Assembly: GCA_964383365.1 (NCBI GenBank)
Contig: CAYLHF010000012.1
Span: 25,239 to 89,238 of the forward strand
DNA length: 64,000 bases
Direction: 5' to 3'
From: CAYLHF01 sp964383365
GTDB taxonomy: Bacteria; Bacteroidota; Rhodothermia; Rhodothermales; UBA10348
In this document: in pieces, positions 1 through 8,387 of the stretch
Position numbering within the stretch: the first letter of the stretch is position 1
Layout of the letters: each line of letters begins with the position of its first letter
The notes under the pieces: model-generated
Told to the model about the DNA's origin: nothing
The model's database searches: none
The model's input: the letters and a program-made list of their open reading frames with translations, nothing else
Program-made: the position numbers and the translations under genes

Positions 1-492
1 GGAATAGCCGTGAAACTTCTCGCCGGCCTTACCTACGTTTCCAGACTCCTGAAAGGACCGTATAGAGATTTCAGTGTGAGAAATGTATTGATGGACCCTG
101 CGACCGGTCGCCTCTCATTTCTCGATTTCGGTCCCGGCCAGTGGAACGCGATAACGCAGGTTCAGTCGTCATCAATCGCCACGTCCGTTGGACACTTCGT
201 AGGTGATGGTCTGTATCAGCTGACGAGGCCTGAATTCGTAGCGAATGGTAGACTGAAGCGACTCATGCCGGAGTTGTGCTCTGCCCTGCTGATGGAGTTG
301 GCAGAACATGAATCGGTTGGTTTGAACATAATGGATGACCTTCATCACTTCATGGATGAGAAGTTTTCTGCCAATACGTCCCAGGGAGGTCTCATTCGAA
401 GAAGTTGGTATGCTTCCTTCGGGAACGCCCGGTTCAGAATGCATACCTCTCGCCTTCGCAGGCGATTCCCCACTGGCGAAAATGAAGTCTGA
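1..492 (+). CDS. Kinase-like (LPS kinase/phosphotransferase fold) protein, 5' truncated
   Basis: The frame is open from the first base, so this is the C-terminal part of a gene that begins outside the window; a GTG at 10 is only an internal candidate. Near the visible N-terminus is a catalytic-loop-like stretch, YRDFSVRNVLMD, followed by LDFG. These correspond to the HRD-type loop and DFG metal-binding motif of the protein-kinase/aminoglycoside-phosphotransferase fold, as in LPS core kinases. The remaining ~110 residues show no clear domain. It is the first visible gene of a co-directional polysaccharide block, 63 bp before an O-antigen polymerase-like gene, which suggests a role in phosphorylating a glycolipid or saccharide. 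Substrate and full length cannot be seen. Confidence 0.6.
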   Translation, partial: GIAVKLLAGLTYVSRLLKGPYRDFSVRNVLMDPATGRLSFLDFGPGQWNAITQVQSSSIATSVGHFVGDGLYQLTRPEFVANGRLKRLMPELCSALLMELAEHESVGLNIMDDLHHFMDEKFSANTSQGGLIRRSWYASFGNARFRMHTSRLRRRFPTGENEV

Positions 493-555
493 CGAATTCG
501 GATCAAGATTTTCTACATCGTGTCGATACCGAACGTGGTAAATCGGATCTAATTC

Positions 556-2037
556 ATGCATTCGCCTGCTTCTCAGAACTACGAAGGAAGACGCCCTACC
601 GGCAGCCGGTCCAATTCGCGATCGACCCGACCGGCAGATGATCGTCGCACGCCCCGACGAAATGCTGCTCGTAGGATAACTCGCGGAGGAAGGTCAAGAC
701 CTGAATCACCGGAAGCATACTGGATTGCCCGGGACCGATCGGCCGGTGTTCTGGGACGTTGGTTTCTGATTCTGCTCTCAATTGTTCTCACCGGGTACAC
801 TTTTTTTGGCCGGGGATTCGCATATATCGGTGTCGCACCGGTTTTCATCGGAGAAATCACACTCTTTTTGGGCGGTCTGGCAGCCATTCAATCTCATAAA
901 CTGGGGTATGTATGTAGACTCCCCGTTGTTCGGGTACTTCTTCTGGTGATGATCTGGGGGGCCATCAACACGGTTCCATACATAGACCGGTATGGAGCAA
1001 CAGCGCTCAGAGACGGAGCGATATGGGGATACGGAACGTTTGCAATCATAGTGGCAGCCGTAATACTCGCTCATCCAGATCGGATCCGGATTCTACTCGT
1101 ACGATACCGGCTTTTTGCTCTTGGTTTCGCTCTATCCGCTGCGGCGCTTTACATCCTTGCCAACGTCACGAACGGCGGTTTTACGGTTCCCGGTTCACCG
1201 TCACCGATTCTGACGGCCAAAGGGGGAGATATGCAGGTTCACCTTGCGGGCATAGCCATTTTCACCATGATAGGGTTCGCAAATAAGCGACCATTGATAC
1301 TCACCATGACGGCCATAGATTTGGTGGTCATCATGGTTAGTAATCGAGGCGGGATGGTTTCATTCATGCTCGCCATTACGTTTCTACTGATTCTCAGGCC
1401 TCCGAGGCTCAGGGTCGCCCCGATCATATATGGCCTGCTCCTGGTAGTGGTAACCGTCATTCTGATCAACCCCGTGATTCACATCAACAAACGACGAACG
1501 CTCTCGCTTGAGCAGGTACAGGAGAACGTGGAGAGTGTTTTGTACAGTTCCAGAGCTTCCAGCCTCGAAAGTACCAAGGCGTGGCGAGTCCACTGGTGGG
1601 TCGATATAATCAACTACACCGTGTTCGGAAAGTATTTCTTCACCGGCAAGGGCTATGGAATCAATCTGGCGAACTCGGACGGATACCAGGTATACAAAAA
1701 CGAGTCGCTCCGGAGCCCGCACAGTGCCCACATGACATTCCTGGCAAGATCAGGGGTCCCGGGGTTGCTGTTATGGATACTTTTTCTGTCGTCGTGGTGG
1801 ATCGGGATGATGAAGGTGACGCTGTCAACTCGAAAACGCGGAGAAACCAGGTGGTTTGGGATTTTTGCATTTCTGACTACGTATTGGACCGCATTCGTTA
1901 TCAATTCGTCGTTTGATGTTTTCCTTGAGGGTCCCATGGGAGGTATCTGGTTCTGGTGCGTGACTGGCGTCGGGATCGCCGCACTTGAATTATATAGAAC
2001 GCAACCCGAACTATTTCTGGAGCGATCTGAGGCATGA
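556..2037 (+). CDS. O-antigen ligase/polymerase family membrane protein
   Basis: A 493-residue polytopic inner-membrane protein with about ten hydrophobic segments. A hydrophilic loop of roughly 80-100 residues lies before the last segments (GKYFFTGKGYGIN ... RSPHSAHMTFLARSGVPG), as in WaaL/Wzy-type O-antigen ligases and polymerases. In those families the large periplasmic loop carries an essential His; the H in SPHSAH is the candidate here. The first ~60 residues are Arg/Ser-rich and probably cytoplasmic and disordered. Its stop overlaps the start of the next gene (ATGA), implying translational coupling with the WecG-like transferase. Ligase versus polymerase cannot be decided from sequence alone. 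Confidence 0.8.
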   Translation: MHSPASQNYEGRRPTGSRSNSRSTRPADDRRTPRRNAARRITRGGRSRPESPEAYWIARDRSAGVLGRWFLILLSIVLTGYTFFGRGFAYIGVAPVFIGEITLFLGGLAAIQSHKLGYVCRLPVVRVLLLVMIWGAINTVPYIDRYGATALRDGAIWGYGTFAIIVAAVILAHPDRIRILLVRYRLFALGFALSAAALYILANVTNGGFTVPGSPSPILTAKGGDMQVHLAGIAIFTMIGFANKRPLILTMTAIDLVVIMVSNRGGMVSFMLAITFLLILRPPRLRVAPIIYGLLLVVVTVILINPVIHINKRRTLSLEQVQENVESVLYSSRASSLESTKAWRVHWWVDIINYTVFGKYFFTGKGYGINLANSDGYQVYKNESLRSPHSAHMTFLARSGVPGLLLWILFLSSWWIGMMKVTLSTRKRGETRWFGIFAFLTTYWTAFVINSSFDVFLEGPMGGIWFWCVTGVGIAALELYRTQPELFLERSEA

Positions 2038-2828
2038 AATATCCGTCTGAATATATTGTCGGTATGCGGGTAGACGTCCTGAATTACGAGACAGCGACTG
2101 ATCAAATTCTTCAGTGGTCGGAAGAGCGAAGCAACCGGCGGGTGTGTGTGGCCAACGTCCACATGGCCATGGAATCACACGATGACAAGTCTTTCAACGA
2201 GGTGGTGAACCGCGCCGACATGGTCACCTCCGACGGAATGCCACTCGTATGGGCGCTCAAGATACTGGGACATAAAGACGCTTCTCGAGTGTACGGTCCT
2301 GACCTGCTTCTAGAGATCTGCCGTGGAGCCTCCAAGCGGAAGATTCCTATAGGTCTCTACGGAGGTACGAGCGACCGCCTACGTGAATTCAAGGAAACAC
2401 TCGAACGCAGATTTCCGGATATCGTCATCGCATGTTCTATCGCTCCTCCATTCAGACCCCTCACGGAAGATGAGGACGACGCGTACACCCGCGAACTGGT
2501 CGAAAGTGGCGTTCGCATCATCTTCGTTGGAATAGGGTGTCCGCGCCAGGAGCGCTGGATGGCAGATCATGCAAGACAAATTCCGGCAACGATGATTGGT
2601 GTCGGGGCTGCATTTGATTTCCACAGCGGACATGTACGACAGGCACCGGTCCTCCTGCAGCGGTTCGGGATGGAATGGGCGTTTCGCCTGGCTATGGAAC
2701 CCCGAAGGTTATGGAAGCGATACATGAAACATAACCCCAGATTTGTCTTCCTCTTTCTGCATCAAGTCCTGTGGTCGAATCGTTCGAACCATTCGTCTGA
2801 TACTTCAACCGCAGCGGTACACCCGTAG
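2034..2828 (+). CDS. WecG/TagA/CpsF family glycosyltransferase
   Basis: 264 residues, the usual length for the GT26 family (WecG/TagA/CpsF), which adds a second sugar such as N-acetylmannosamine(uronate) to a polyprenyl-diphosphate-linked sugar on the cytoplasmic face of the membrane. Family hallmarks seen: VANVHMAMES near the N-terminus, the TSDGMPLVWA segment holding the proposed catalytic Asp, RVYGPDL, and the C-terminal FVGIGCPRQERWM with VGAAFDFHSG. The start overlaps the preceding stop by 4 bp and a GT4 gene follows after 3 bp, so the three are likely co-transcribed. Sugar specificity is not readable. Confidence 0.92.
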   Translation: MKYPSEYIVGMRVDVLNYETATDQILQWSEERSNRRVCVANVHMAMESHDDKSFNEVVNRADMVTSDGMPLVWALKILGHKDASRVYGPDLLLEICRGASKRKIPIGLYGGTSDRLREFKETLERRFPDIVIACSIAPPFRPLTEDEDDAYTRELVESGVRIIFVGIGCPRQERWMADHARQIPATMIGVGAAFDFHSGHVRQAPVLLQRFGMEWAFRLAMEPRRLWKRYMKHNPRFVFLFLHQVLWSNRSNHSSDTSTAAVHP

Positions 2829-2831
2829 CGG

Positions 2832-3995
2832 ATGAAAATTCTCCTGGTACATAACTACTATCGAGAGCGGGGTGGCGAGTATCGCGTTTTCAAAGATGAA
2901 GCAGAGATGCTTCGAAGACACGGTCACGATGTTCAGACGTTTACCAGGCATAATGATGATACGAAGGGAATGAACGCCCTTGAGCTCGCCCGGAAAACGG
3001 TCTGGAACAGGGAGATCTACGATGAGATGGGGGCGATACTGCAGACAGAACGGTTTGATATCGTTCACGTTCACAACACACTGGCCCTCGTATCCCCGGC
3101 GGTCTTTCATGCGTGCAGAGACAATAACGTACCGGTCGTTCAGACCTTACACAATTATCGTCTGGTTTGTGCGAACGGTCTGTTGTTCAGAGACGGATCC
3201 ATCTGCGAAAACTGTCTAAAGACGTCGTTTCCTTTCCCTGCGTTGATGTACGGATGTTACCGGAATAGTCGTTTAGCCACTGCCGGCGTTGTAGCATCGA
3301 CTATGTGGCACAAGAAAATGGGTACGTGGTCGGACGTAGTATCTGGTTTCATCACGTTGAATTCTTCAGCCAGAGATATTTATCGTGAACATGGAATTCC
3401 GGATACAAAACTTTTCATCAAGCCCAATGCGGTAGATACGCGAAATCTTCCCGGAAACGGTGACGGTGGGTATGCCCTGTTCGTGGGACGCTTGGTTCCG
3501 GAGAAGGGCGTAGAGACACTCGTTTCGGCCTGGAAAGACGCCTCCGTACAGACCCCCCTTAAAATCGTAGGAGATGGCCTCCTGATGGACGATCTGACCA
3601 CACTGGCTGCCGGACTTCCCATCGAATTTGAAGGACTGAAAACCAGATCAGAGACACTCGAGCTGATGAGAAACGCGGCTCTCCTTGTTTTTCCGTCCAC
3701 GTGCTACGAGGGCTTCAGCAGGGTACCGATCGAGGCACTGGCCATGGGTACCCCGGTCCTGGCATCCAGACTGGGTGCCGTTGTGGACGTCGTCATTGAG
3801 GGTCAGACCGGATATTTCTTCGATGCCGGTGATCCCGCATCACTCGGAGAACGAATGAAGGCAATTGAGTCCGACGTCTCCGTCCTCTCTCGAATGCGGC
3901 CGCACGCAAGAAATGATGCGGTCCGGCGATTTGGAGAGGATGCGAATCATCACATGCTCATGTCCATCTACGAATCCATCATCGATTCGGCCTGA
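2832..3995 (+). CDS. Glycosyltransferase family 4
   Basis: 387 residues with the GT-B architecture of GT4. The N-terminal acceptor domain opens with MKILLVHNYYRERGG. The C-terminal nucleotide-sugar domain has VGRLVPEKGVETLV and the EX7E-type motif in YEGFSRVPIEALAMGTPVLAS. There are no membrane segments, so the enzyme is probably cytoplasmic or peripheral and extends a lipid-linked oligosaccharide. A cluster of four cysteines (positions ~115-140, CRDNN..., CANG, CENCL, YGCY) lies in the acceptor domain and might bind a metal or simply be structural. It follows the WecG-like gene by 3 bp. Donor and linkage are unknown. Confidence 0.92.
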   Translation: MKILLVHNYYRERGGEYRVFKDEAEMLRRHGHDVQTFTRHNDDTKGMNALELARKTVWNREIYDEMGAILQTERFDIVHVHNTLALVSPAVFHACRDNNVPVVQTLHNYRLVCANGLLFRDGSICENCLKTSFPFPALMYGCYRNSRLATAGVVASTMWHKKMGTWSDVVSGFITLNSSARDIYREHGIPDTKLFIKPNAVDTRNLPGNGDGGYALFVGRLVPEKGVETLVSAWKDASVQTPLKIVGDGLLMDDLTTLAAGLPIEFEGLKTRSETLELMRNAALLVFPSTCYEGFSRVPIEALAMGTPVLASRLGAVVDVVIEGQTGYFFDAGDPASLGERMKAIESDVSVLSRMRPHARNDAVRRFGEDANHHMLMSIYESIIDSA

Positions 3996-4018
3996 TATGG
4001 CTTTAGGAATCGGCATTT

Positions 4019-5653
4019 GTGGCCGAAAACAGAGACGTATCGTTTCGTCTTCCGGAAGGAGGCAGAGCGGTAGACCCACAACGTTTTTCCCGGGTATTAT
4101 TGATGTCAACTTCTTCCGAACAGGCGCAGATGCGACTGGTGAAACGACCCAGTGGTCGTCATCACGAGAAGGATTCGTGCGTTTATCAGCATATTTCGCT
4201 CTCCGAGACGATGGTGAACGCCAGTGCCGGTGTTCAGCGAGGAAATGGTGACCATGCCTCTCCTGTCGCTTTTGAGTATCGGCGTGTTTTTAATACCATT
4301 TCTCTCGCAACGGGTGATGCGGCCGCACTGGCGCTCTCTCTGACGTTAGCGGGTGCGCTGCATTATTTTGTATCAGGAGCGCCGCTTTTCCAGTGGTGGA
4401 TCAATCTCATTCTTCCCATCTGGATGGCGAGTGCGGTAATGTTTCGTTTGTATCCTGGTTGGGGATTGGGAGCCATTGAAGAACTCAGACGTGAAGTGTT
4501 GGCTACCAGCCTTACGTTTGGTTTTGCCGCAATCCTTCTCTTCTGGGGAAAGATGGCAGCCGATACCAGTCGATTCTCCTTTTCCATTGCCTTTCTAATT
4601 TCTCTTGTCCTCATCCCCGCATTACGGAGATCCATCAAGGCCCTGCTCGTTCGAACGGGTCGTTATGGACTACCGGTCGTCCTCTACGGCGCCGGTGAGA
4701 CCGGACAGGAGGTCGTGAGGTCACTTCGGGCTGAATCTGGACTCGGATACCGACCGATTGCTTTTCTGGATGACCACCCGGGATTCTGGGGTGAATTTGT
4801 CGAGGGAATCCCGGTCCTCGGAGACACCAATCTGGTTCTCCCGGATGCCCAGGCTGCCATTCTGGCCATGCCGAGAGCAGAGCGGGAATTCAAAATGCAT
4901 CTGCTTGAAGGGCCGCTCTCCTATTACCGAAATGTTATCATTTTGCCGGACATGAGTGAGATGCCGTCACTCTGGGTCCGAACATTTGATCTGGGGGGAA
5001 TCCTCGGTCTGGACATCAAGCTGAATCTTGCAGATACCACGTCCAGAATACTGAAGCGGTCATTTGACCTCGCCTTCACGCTCCTGTTCTCTCCGCTCTG
5101 GATTACTCTCTGCAGCGTCGTGGCGGTGATGATCTGGCTGGAAGACGGACAGTCACCCCTTTTCCGGCAAACCCGCATAGGATTACGTGGCAATTCTTTT
5201 CAGACCCTCAAATTCAGAACGATGGTTTCAGACGCTGACAGCGTCCTGGAAAGGTATCTGAATGCTGACCCGGCATTGAGAACGGAATGGGAGACGCGCT
5301 GTAAACTGGAAAATGATCCGCGCATCACACGGATTGGAAAAGTATTAAGACGCCTTTCAATCGATGAACTTCCTCAACTGATCAACGTCATCCGGGGAGA
5401 CATGTCGCTCGTTGGGCCAAGGCCGCTGCCTGATTATCATGAAACCGAGCTCGTGAACCGGGTGAAATCGCTAAGGCGCAGGGTCAGACCCGGTCTTACC
5501 GGCTTGTGGCAGGTTTCCGGCCGATCCGACACCGGCAATGCCGGGATCGAACAGTATGACGCCTACTACGTGAGGAATTGGTCAATCTGGTTAGACATCG
5601 TGATTCTTGTTCGGACCGTACGGGCCGTGATTCGATCGTCGGGAGCCTACTAA
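4019..5653 (+). CDS. Undecaprenyl-phosphate sugar phosphotransferase (WbaP-like, polyprenyl glycosylphosphotransferase)
   Basis: Initiates a repeat unit by moving a hexose-1-phosphate from a UDP-sugar to undecaprenyl phosphate in the inner membrane. Order: N-terminal transmembrane helices, a Rossmann-like domain (VVLYGAGETGQEVVRSL ... FLDDHPG), one more membrane segment, then the catalytic sugar transferase domain. The latter shows KRSFDLAF, FRQTRIG, LKFRTM, SIDELPQ, VGPRP and RPGLTGLWQVSGRSD. The frame opens at GTG 4019, which has AGGAA nine bases upstream, and gives 544 residues. The first ~65 residues do not resemble the family, so the ATG at 4211 (480 residues, nearer the family norm) is a realistic alternative start. 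Confidence 0.93.
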   Translation: MAENRDVSFRLPEGGRAVDPQRFSRVLLMSTSSEQAQMRLVKRPSGRHHEKDSCVYQHISLSETMVNASAGVQRGNGDHASPVAFEYRRVFNTISLATGDAAALALSLTLAGALHYFVSGAPLFQWWINLILPIWMASAVMFRLYPGWGLGAIEELRREVLATSLTFGFAAILLFWGKMAADTSRFSFSIAFLISLVLIPALRRSIKALLVRTGRYGLPVVLYGAGETGQEVVRSLRAESGLGYRPIAFLDDHPGFWGEFVEGIPVLGDTNLVLPDAQAAILAMPRAEREFKMHLLEGPLSYYRNVIILPDMSEMPSLWVRTFDLGGILGLDIKLNLADTTSRILKRSFDLAFTLLFSPLWITLCSVVAVMIWLEDGQSPLFRQTRIGLRGNSFQTLKFRTMVSDADSVLERYLNADPALRTEWETRCKLENDPRITRIGKVLRRLSIDELPQLINVIRGDMSLVGPRPLPDYHETELVNRVKSLRRRVRPGLTGLWQVSGRSDTGNAGIEQYDAYYVRNWSIWLDIVILVRTVRAVIRSSGAY

Positions 5654-5673
5654 CGGACACTCCGGAGGCGACC

Positions 5674-7443
5674 ATGATACATCACATCCCGCGTGAGTTA
5701 ACGGCCGAGCACGTCTCGATTGCAAATGGTAAATCGATAACCGGCGGCGCGACCTTCGTAGGAAGCATACGAGCCGTATCCATTCCTCTCCTGCTGACAG
5801 CCTTCTACTATTACTCGTTCCATGCCCTGAGTATCACTGGAGCGGACCTCATCTCAGCCGGATATAAGATTTTGGTTTCGGCGATGGTCCTTACGACCGT
5901 GCTCGCAACCGAGTGGCGGATGAGCCGGATTCTTGCTCTGACCGGTCTCACAATCGGGTACGCTGTCAATGCCATCCATTTTTATAGATACGGCGGACCG
6001 CTATCCCCCGGAGGATTGAGTTCTTCCCTCGAATCCAATTCCCGGGAAGTCGTCGAGTTTTTGTCCCTCATTCCAGCTCGATCCATCGTACAGACGATTG
6101 TATTCATCGTCGTCGGAGTCTTCTCCATCCGCCGTTTTACGGCACTCCAGACCCGGGACAAAAAGCGCCTGATTCGAGCACGCTTTGCGTGGACCGTCCT
6201 CATACCCCTACTTCTTGTCCCGTTTATCCGGAGATCTGCCAGTACAAAATTCTGGCGGGAAATTTCCCGGAATCCGGTGGCCGTGACAGCCAACCTATAT
6301 ACCCACGTACCCGTGATCGGCGAAGCGCTCCTGACGCTGGGCTATTATGAGCAACGAGCGGGACTCACCAGGCTCGAGGAAACGACACAGCCGACCAATA
6401 TTGTCGGATTCTCGGACATCGGGACACCAGAGATTGTCGTCCTCGTCATTGGCGAAACCACTCCGAAAAATCATCTGTCGGCCTATGGATACGGTATCGA
6501 TACCTCGCCATTTTTGTCGGATCTCAGGTCCGATCCTGGTGCGATATTTATGGAAAACGCAGTCGCTCCCGCTTCTATCACGAGGGAATCTCTCATCCGC
6601 GTGCTCTCATTTGCCACCACGTATGAAAGGAAACCGTACCTCAACAACTGGAATGTCATTGACGTGGCAAGGAATGCCGGGTACTCGACCGATTGGCTCT
6701 CGAATCAGTGGCCGTATGGCTCTGACGAGAGTGCCGTGGGAGCGGTCGCACATCTCGCCGATCGGACCGAGTATATTCAGTTCGATGCTGAAGGACCAAC
6801 TTTCGACACGGACCTTGCGGATCGATTCGGGGAGGTACTAAATGCTCCGGAAAGAGCGCTCTCGAGTAAGAATTCGCCGGACGAGAACAAACGATTTTTT
6901 GTTTTGCATCTGGCCGGAAGTCATTACAGATATGACGCCCGCAGCACGTCTGAAGACAAGGCGTATATCCAAGCGACCCGATCCGAAGAGCCCGAGTTCG
7001 ATGCCAGCGTCTACGAAACAGACCGGACTCTTCAGCGCGTCATCGAAACCCTGAGGATTCGGGAGGAATCTTCAGTGGTCCTCTTCGCCTCGGACCACGG
7101 TGAAGAGGTGGGCCTCAAGAGTCACGGTTTTCCGGAACTCAGCAGGGTCCAGGTTGAGGTCCCGTGTGTAATCTGGGCCAATCACCCCCCGAGTGCCGGT
7201 TCAATTCTTGCAGGCATCGCCTCCAACAGGATTAAGCCCTTCTCTACGGAAAATGTACCCTTTATCCTGTCGAAACTTTTCGGATGGACCCTTCGACCCG
7301 ATCCGCGAAGAGATCCGTCTCTGATGGCATATTTTCCCGGAACGCTACAGGTTTTGAACGTCGACGGTAGAATAATTCCCGTTGACGACAGCCTCCCCTA
7401 CTCGCTTGGTAATCGAGCCGGTTCGTGGCTATTTGGATATTGA
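5674..7443 (+). CDS. Phosphoethanolamine transferase-like, sulfatase-fold membrane protein
   Basis: 589 residues from the ATG at 5674, which has a clear GGAGGCG ribosome site; the frame extends upstream into wbaP but lacks such a site there. Four to five N-terminal membrane helices are followed by a large periplasmic alkaline-phosphatase-fold domain. The catalytic start is VLVIGETTPKNHLSAYGY, with the Thr of GET as candidate nucleophile, then DTSPFL, and FASDHGEEVG near the C-terminus as the second metal site. This matches the EptA/CptA family that puts phosphoethanolamine on lipid A, core sugars or other glycans. In this locus it probably decorates the surface polysaccharide or lipid A. The exact acceptor is not visible. 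Confidence 0.85.
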   Translation: MIHHIPRELTAEHVSIANGKSITGGATFVGSIRAVSIPLLLTAFYYYSFHALSITGADLISAGYKILVSAMVLTTVLATEWRMSRILALTGLTIGYAVNAIHFYRYGGPLSPGGLSSSLESNSREVVEFLSLIPARSIVQTIVFIVVGVFSIRRFTALQTRDKKRLIRARFAWTVLIPLLLVPFIRRSASTKFWREISRNPVAVTANLYTHVPVIGEALLTLGYYEQRAGLTRLEETTQPTNIVGFSDIGTPEIVVLVIGETTPKNHLSAYGYGIDTSPFLSDLRSDPGAIFMENAVAPASITRESLIRVLSFATTYERKPYLNNWNVIDVARNAGYSTDWLSNQWPYGSDESAVGAVAHLADRTEYIQFDAEGPTFDTDLADRFGEVLNAPERALSSKNSPDENKRFFVLHLAGSHYRYDARSTSEDKAYIQATRSEEPEFDASVYETDRTLQRVIETLRIREESSVVLFASDHGEEVGLKSHGFPELSRVQVEVPCVIWANHPPSAGSILAGIASNRIKPFSTENVPFILSKLFGWTLRPDPRRDPSLMAYFPGTLQVLNVDGRIIPVDDSLPYSLGNRAGSWLFGY

Positions 7444-8213
7444 CGTCCCACGCCCACATAGAACATCCACACTCTCTCAAACGTGACATTTTTGTCACCA
7501 CCAGTTGGGATGATGGACATCCCTCGGATTTCAGACTCGCAAATCTCCTGCTGAAGTACGGCCTTCGGGGGACATCGTATATTCCAATCAGAAACACAGA
7601 GCATGCGGTCCTCGATGCGTCGGGAATCAGGGCACTTTCCGAATCTGGCCTGGAGATAGGCGCACATACGTACAATCACGTTCGTATCGACCGCATGTCC
7701 TACGCTGACGCCCTTCGGGAAGTCGAATCAGGAAAAAATACCCTGGAAGATATCACGGGGACTGTCGTCTCAACCTTCTGCTACCCGAAAGGAAAAATCA
7801 GTAGTCGGGCAAGACGCGCGGTTCGAGACGCGCAGTTTATCTACGCAAGAACGACGAAAGCCTTCCACACGATGCCTCCGGCCGATCGCCTTCTGGCACC
7901 GGTAACACAGCAGATTTATGATCACGCCCCACAAGTCCATGTCAGGCATGGGGTTAAGGAGGCGAACTGGACGGGACTGAAGAATTGCTTTCCGGTGATT
8001 ATTCGTACTCGGTCTCTTTCCGATCAAATTCGAAAGCACATCGAGTACGTCGAAATGAATGGAGGTATTCTGCACCTCTGGGGCCATTCATGGGAACTCG
8101 ACGAACATAATCTCTGGTCCCTCACGGAAGAAATTTTTCAACTTCTGGCCAGCATTCGAGGTGCGCGCTTCCTCACGAACTCAGAGTTGAGTGTGCCGAT
8201 CGTGGCGAGTTGA
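7425..8213 (+). CDS. Polysaccharide deacetylase family protein (NodB-like)
   Basis: 262 residues with the CE4/NodB fold signatures: TTSWDDGHPSD carries the catalytic base and first metal Asp, GAHTYNH supplies the HX3H metal ligands, and FCYPKGKIS corresponds to motif 3. WGHSWELD near the C-terminus is the likely motif 5 His. The GTG at 7425 overlaps the preceding gene by 19 bp; ATG codons further in would remove motif 1, so the early start is needed. No signal peptide is evident. As the last gene of the polysaccharide block it may de-N-acetylate an intermediate or polymer. Cytoplasmic versus exported location is unresolved. Confidence 0.85.
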   Translation: MAIWILTSHAHIEHPHSLKRDIFVTTSWDDGHPSDFRLANLLLKYGLRGTSYIPIRNTEHAVLDASGIRALSESGLEIGAHTYNHVRIDRMSYADALREVESGKNTLEDITGTVVSTFCYPKGKISSRARRAVRDAQFIYARTTKAFHTMPPADRLLAPVTQQIYDHAPQVHVRHGVKEANWTGLKNCFPVIIRTRSLSDQIRKHIEYVEMNGGILHLWGHSWELDEHNLWSLTEEIFQLLASIRGARFLTNSELSVPIVAS

Positions 8214-8387
8214 TCATCAGAAGCCGTACCTAACCGGGAGATCGGCCCGCACCGTTCCGGGAAATAATTGCTCGCAGTTCCTTAACAGCGGGCAAAAAGA
8301 GCCGAAACCCGACGTGGACTCTAATCTGATTTTTTAGACTCGGAATCCGATCCTGTAAATGAATCCGTGCTTTATGCACCTGACTCT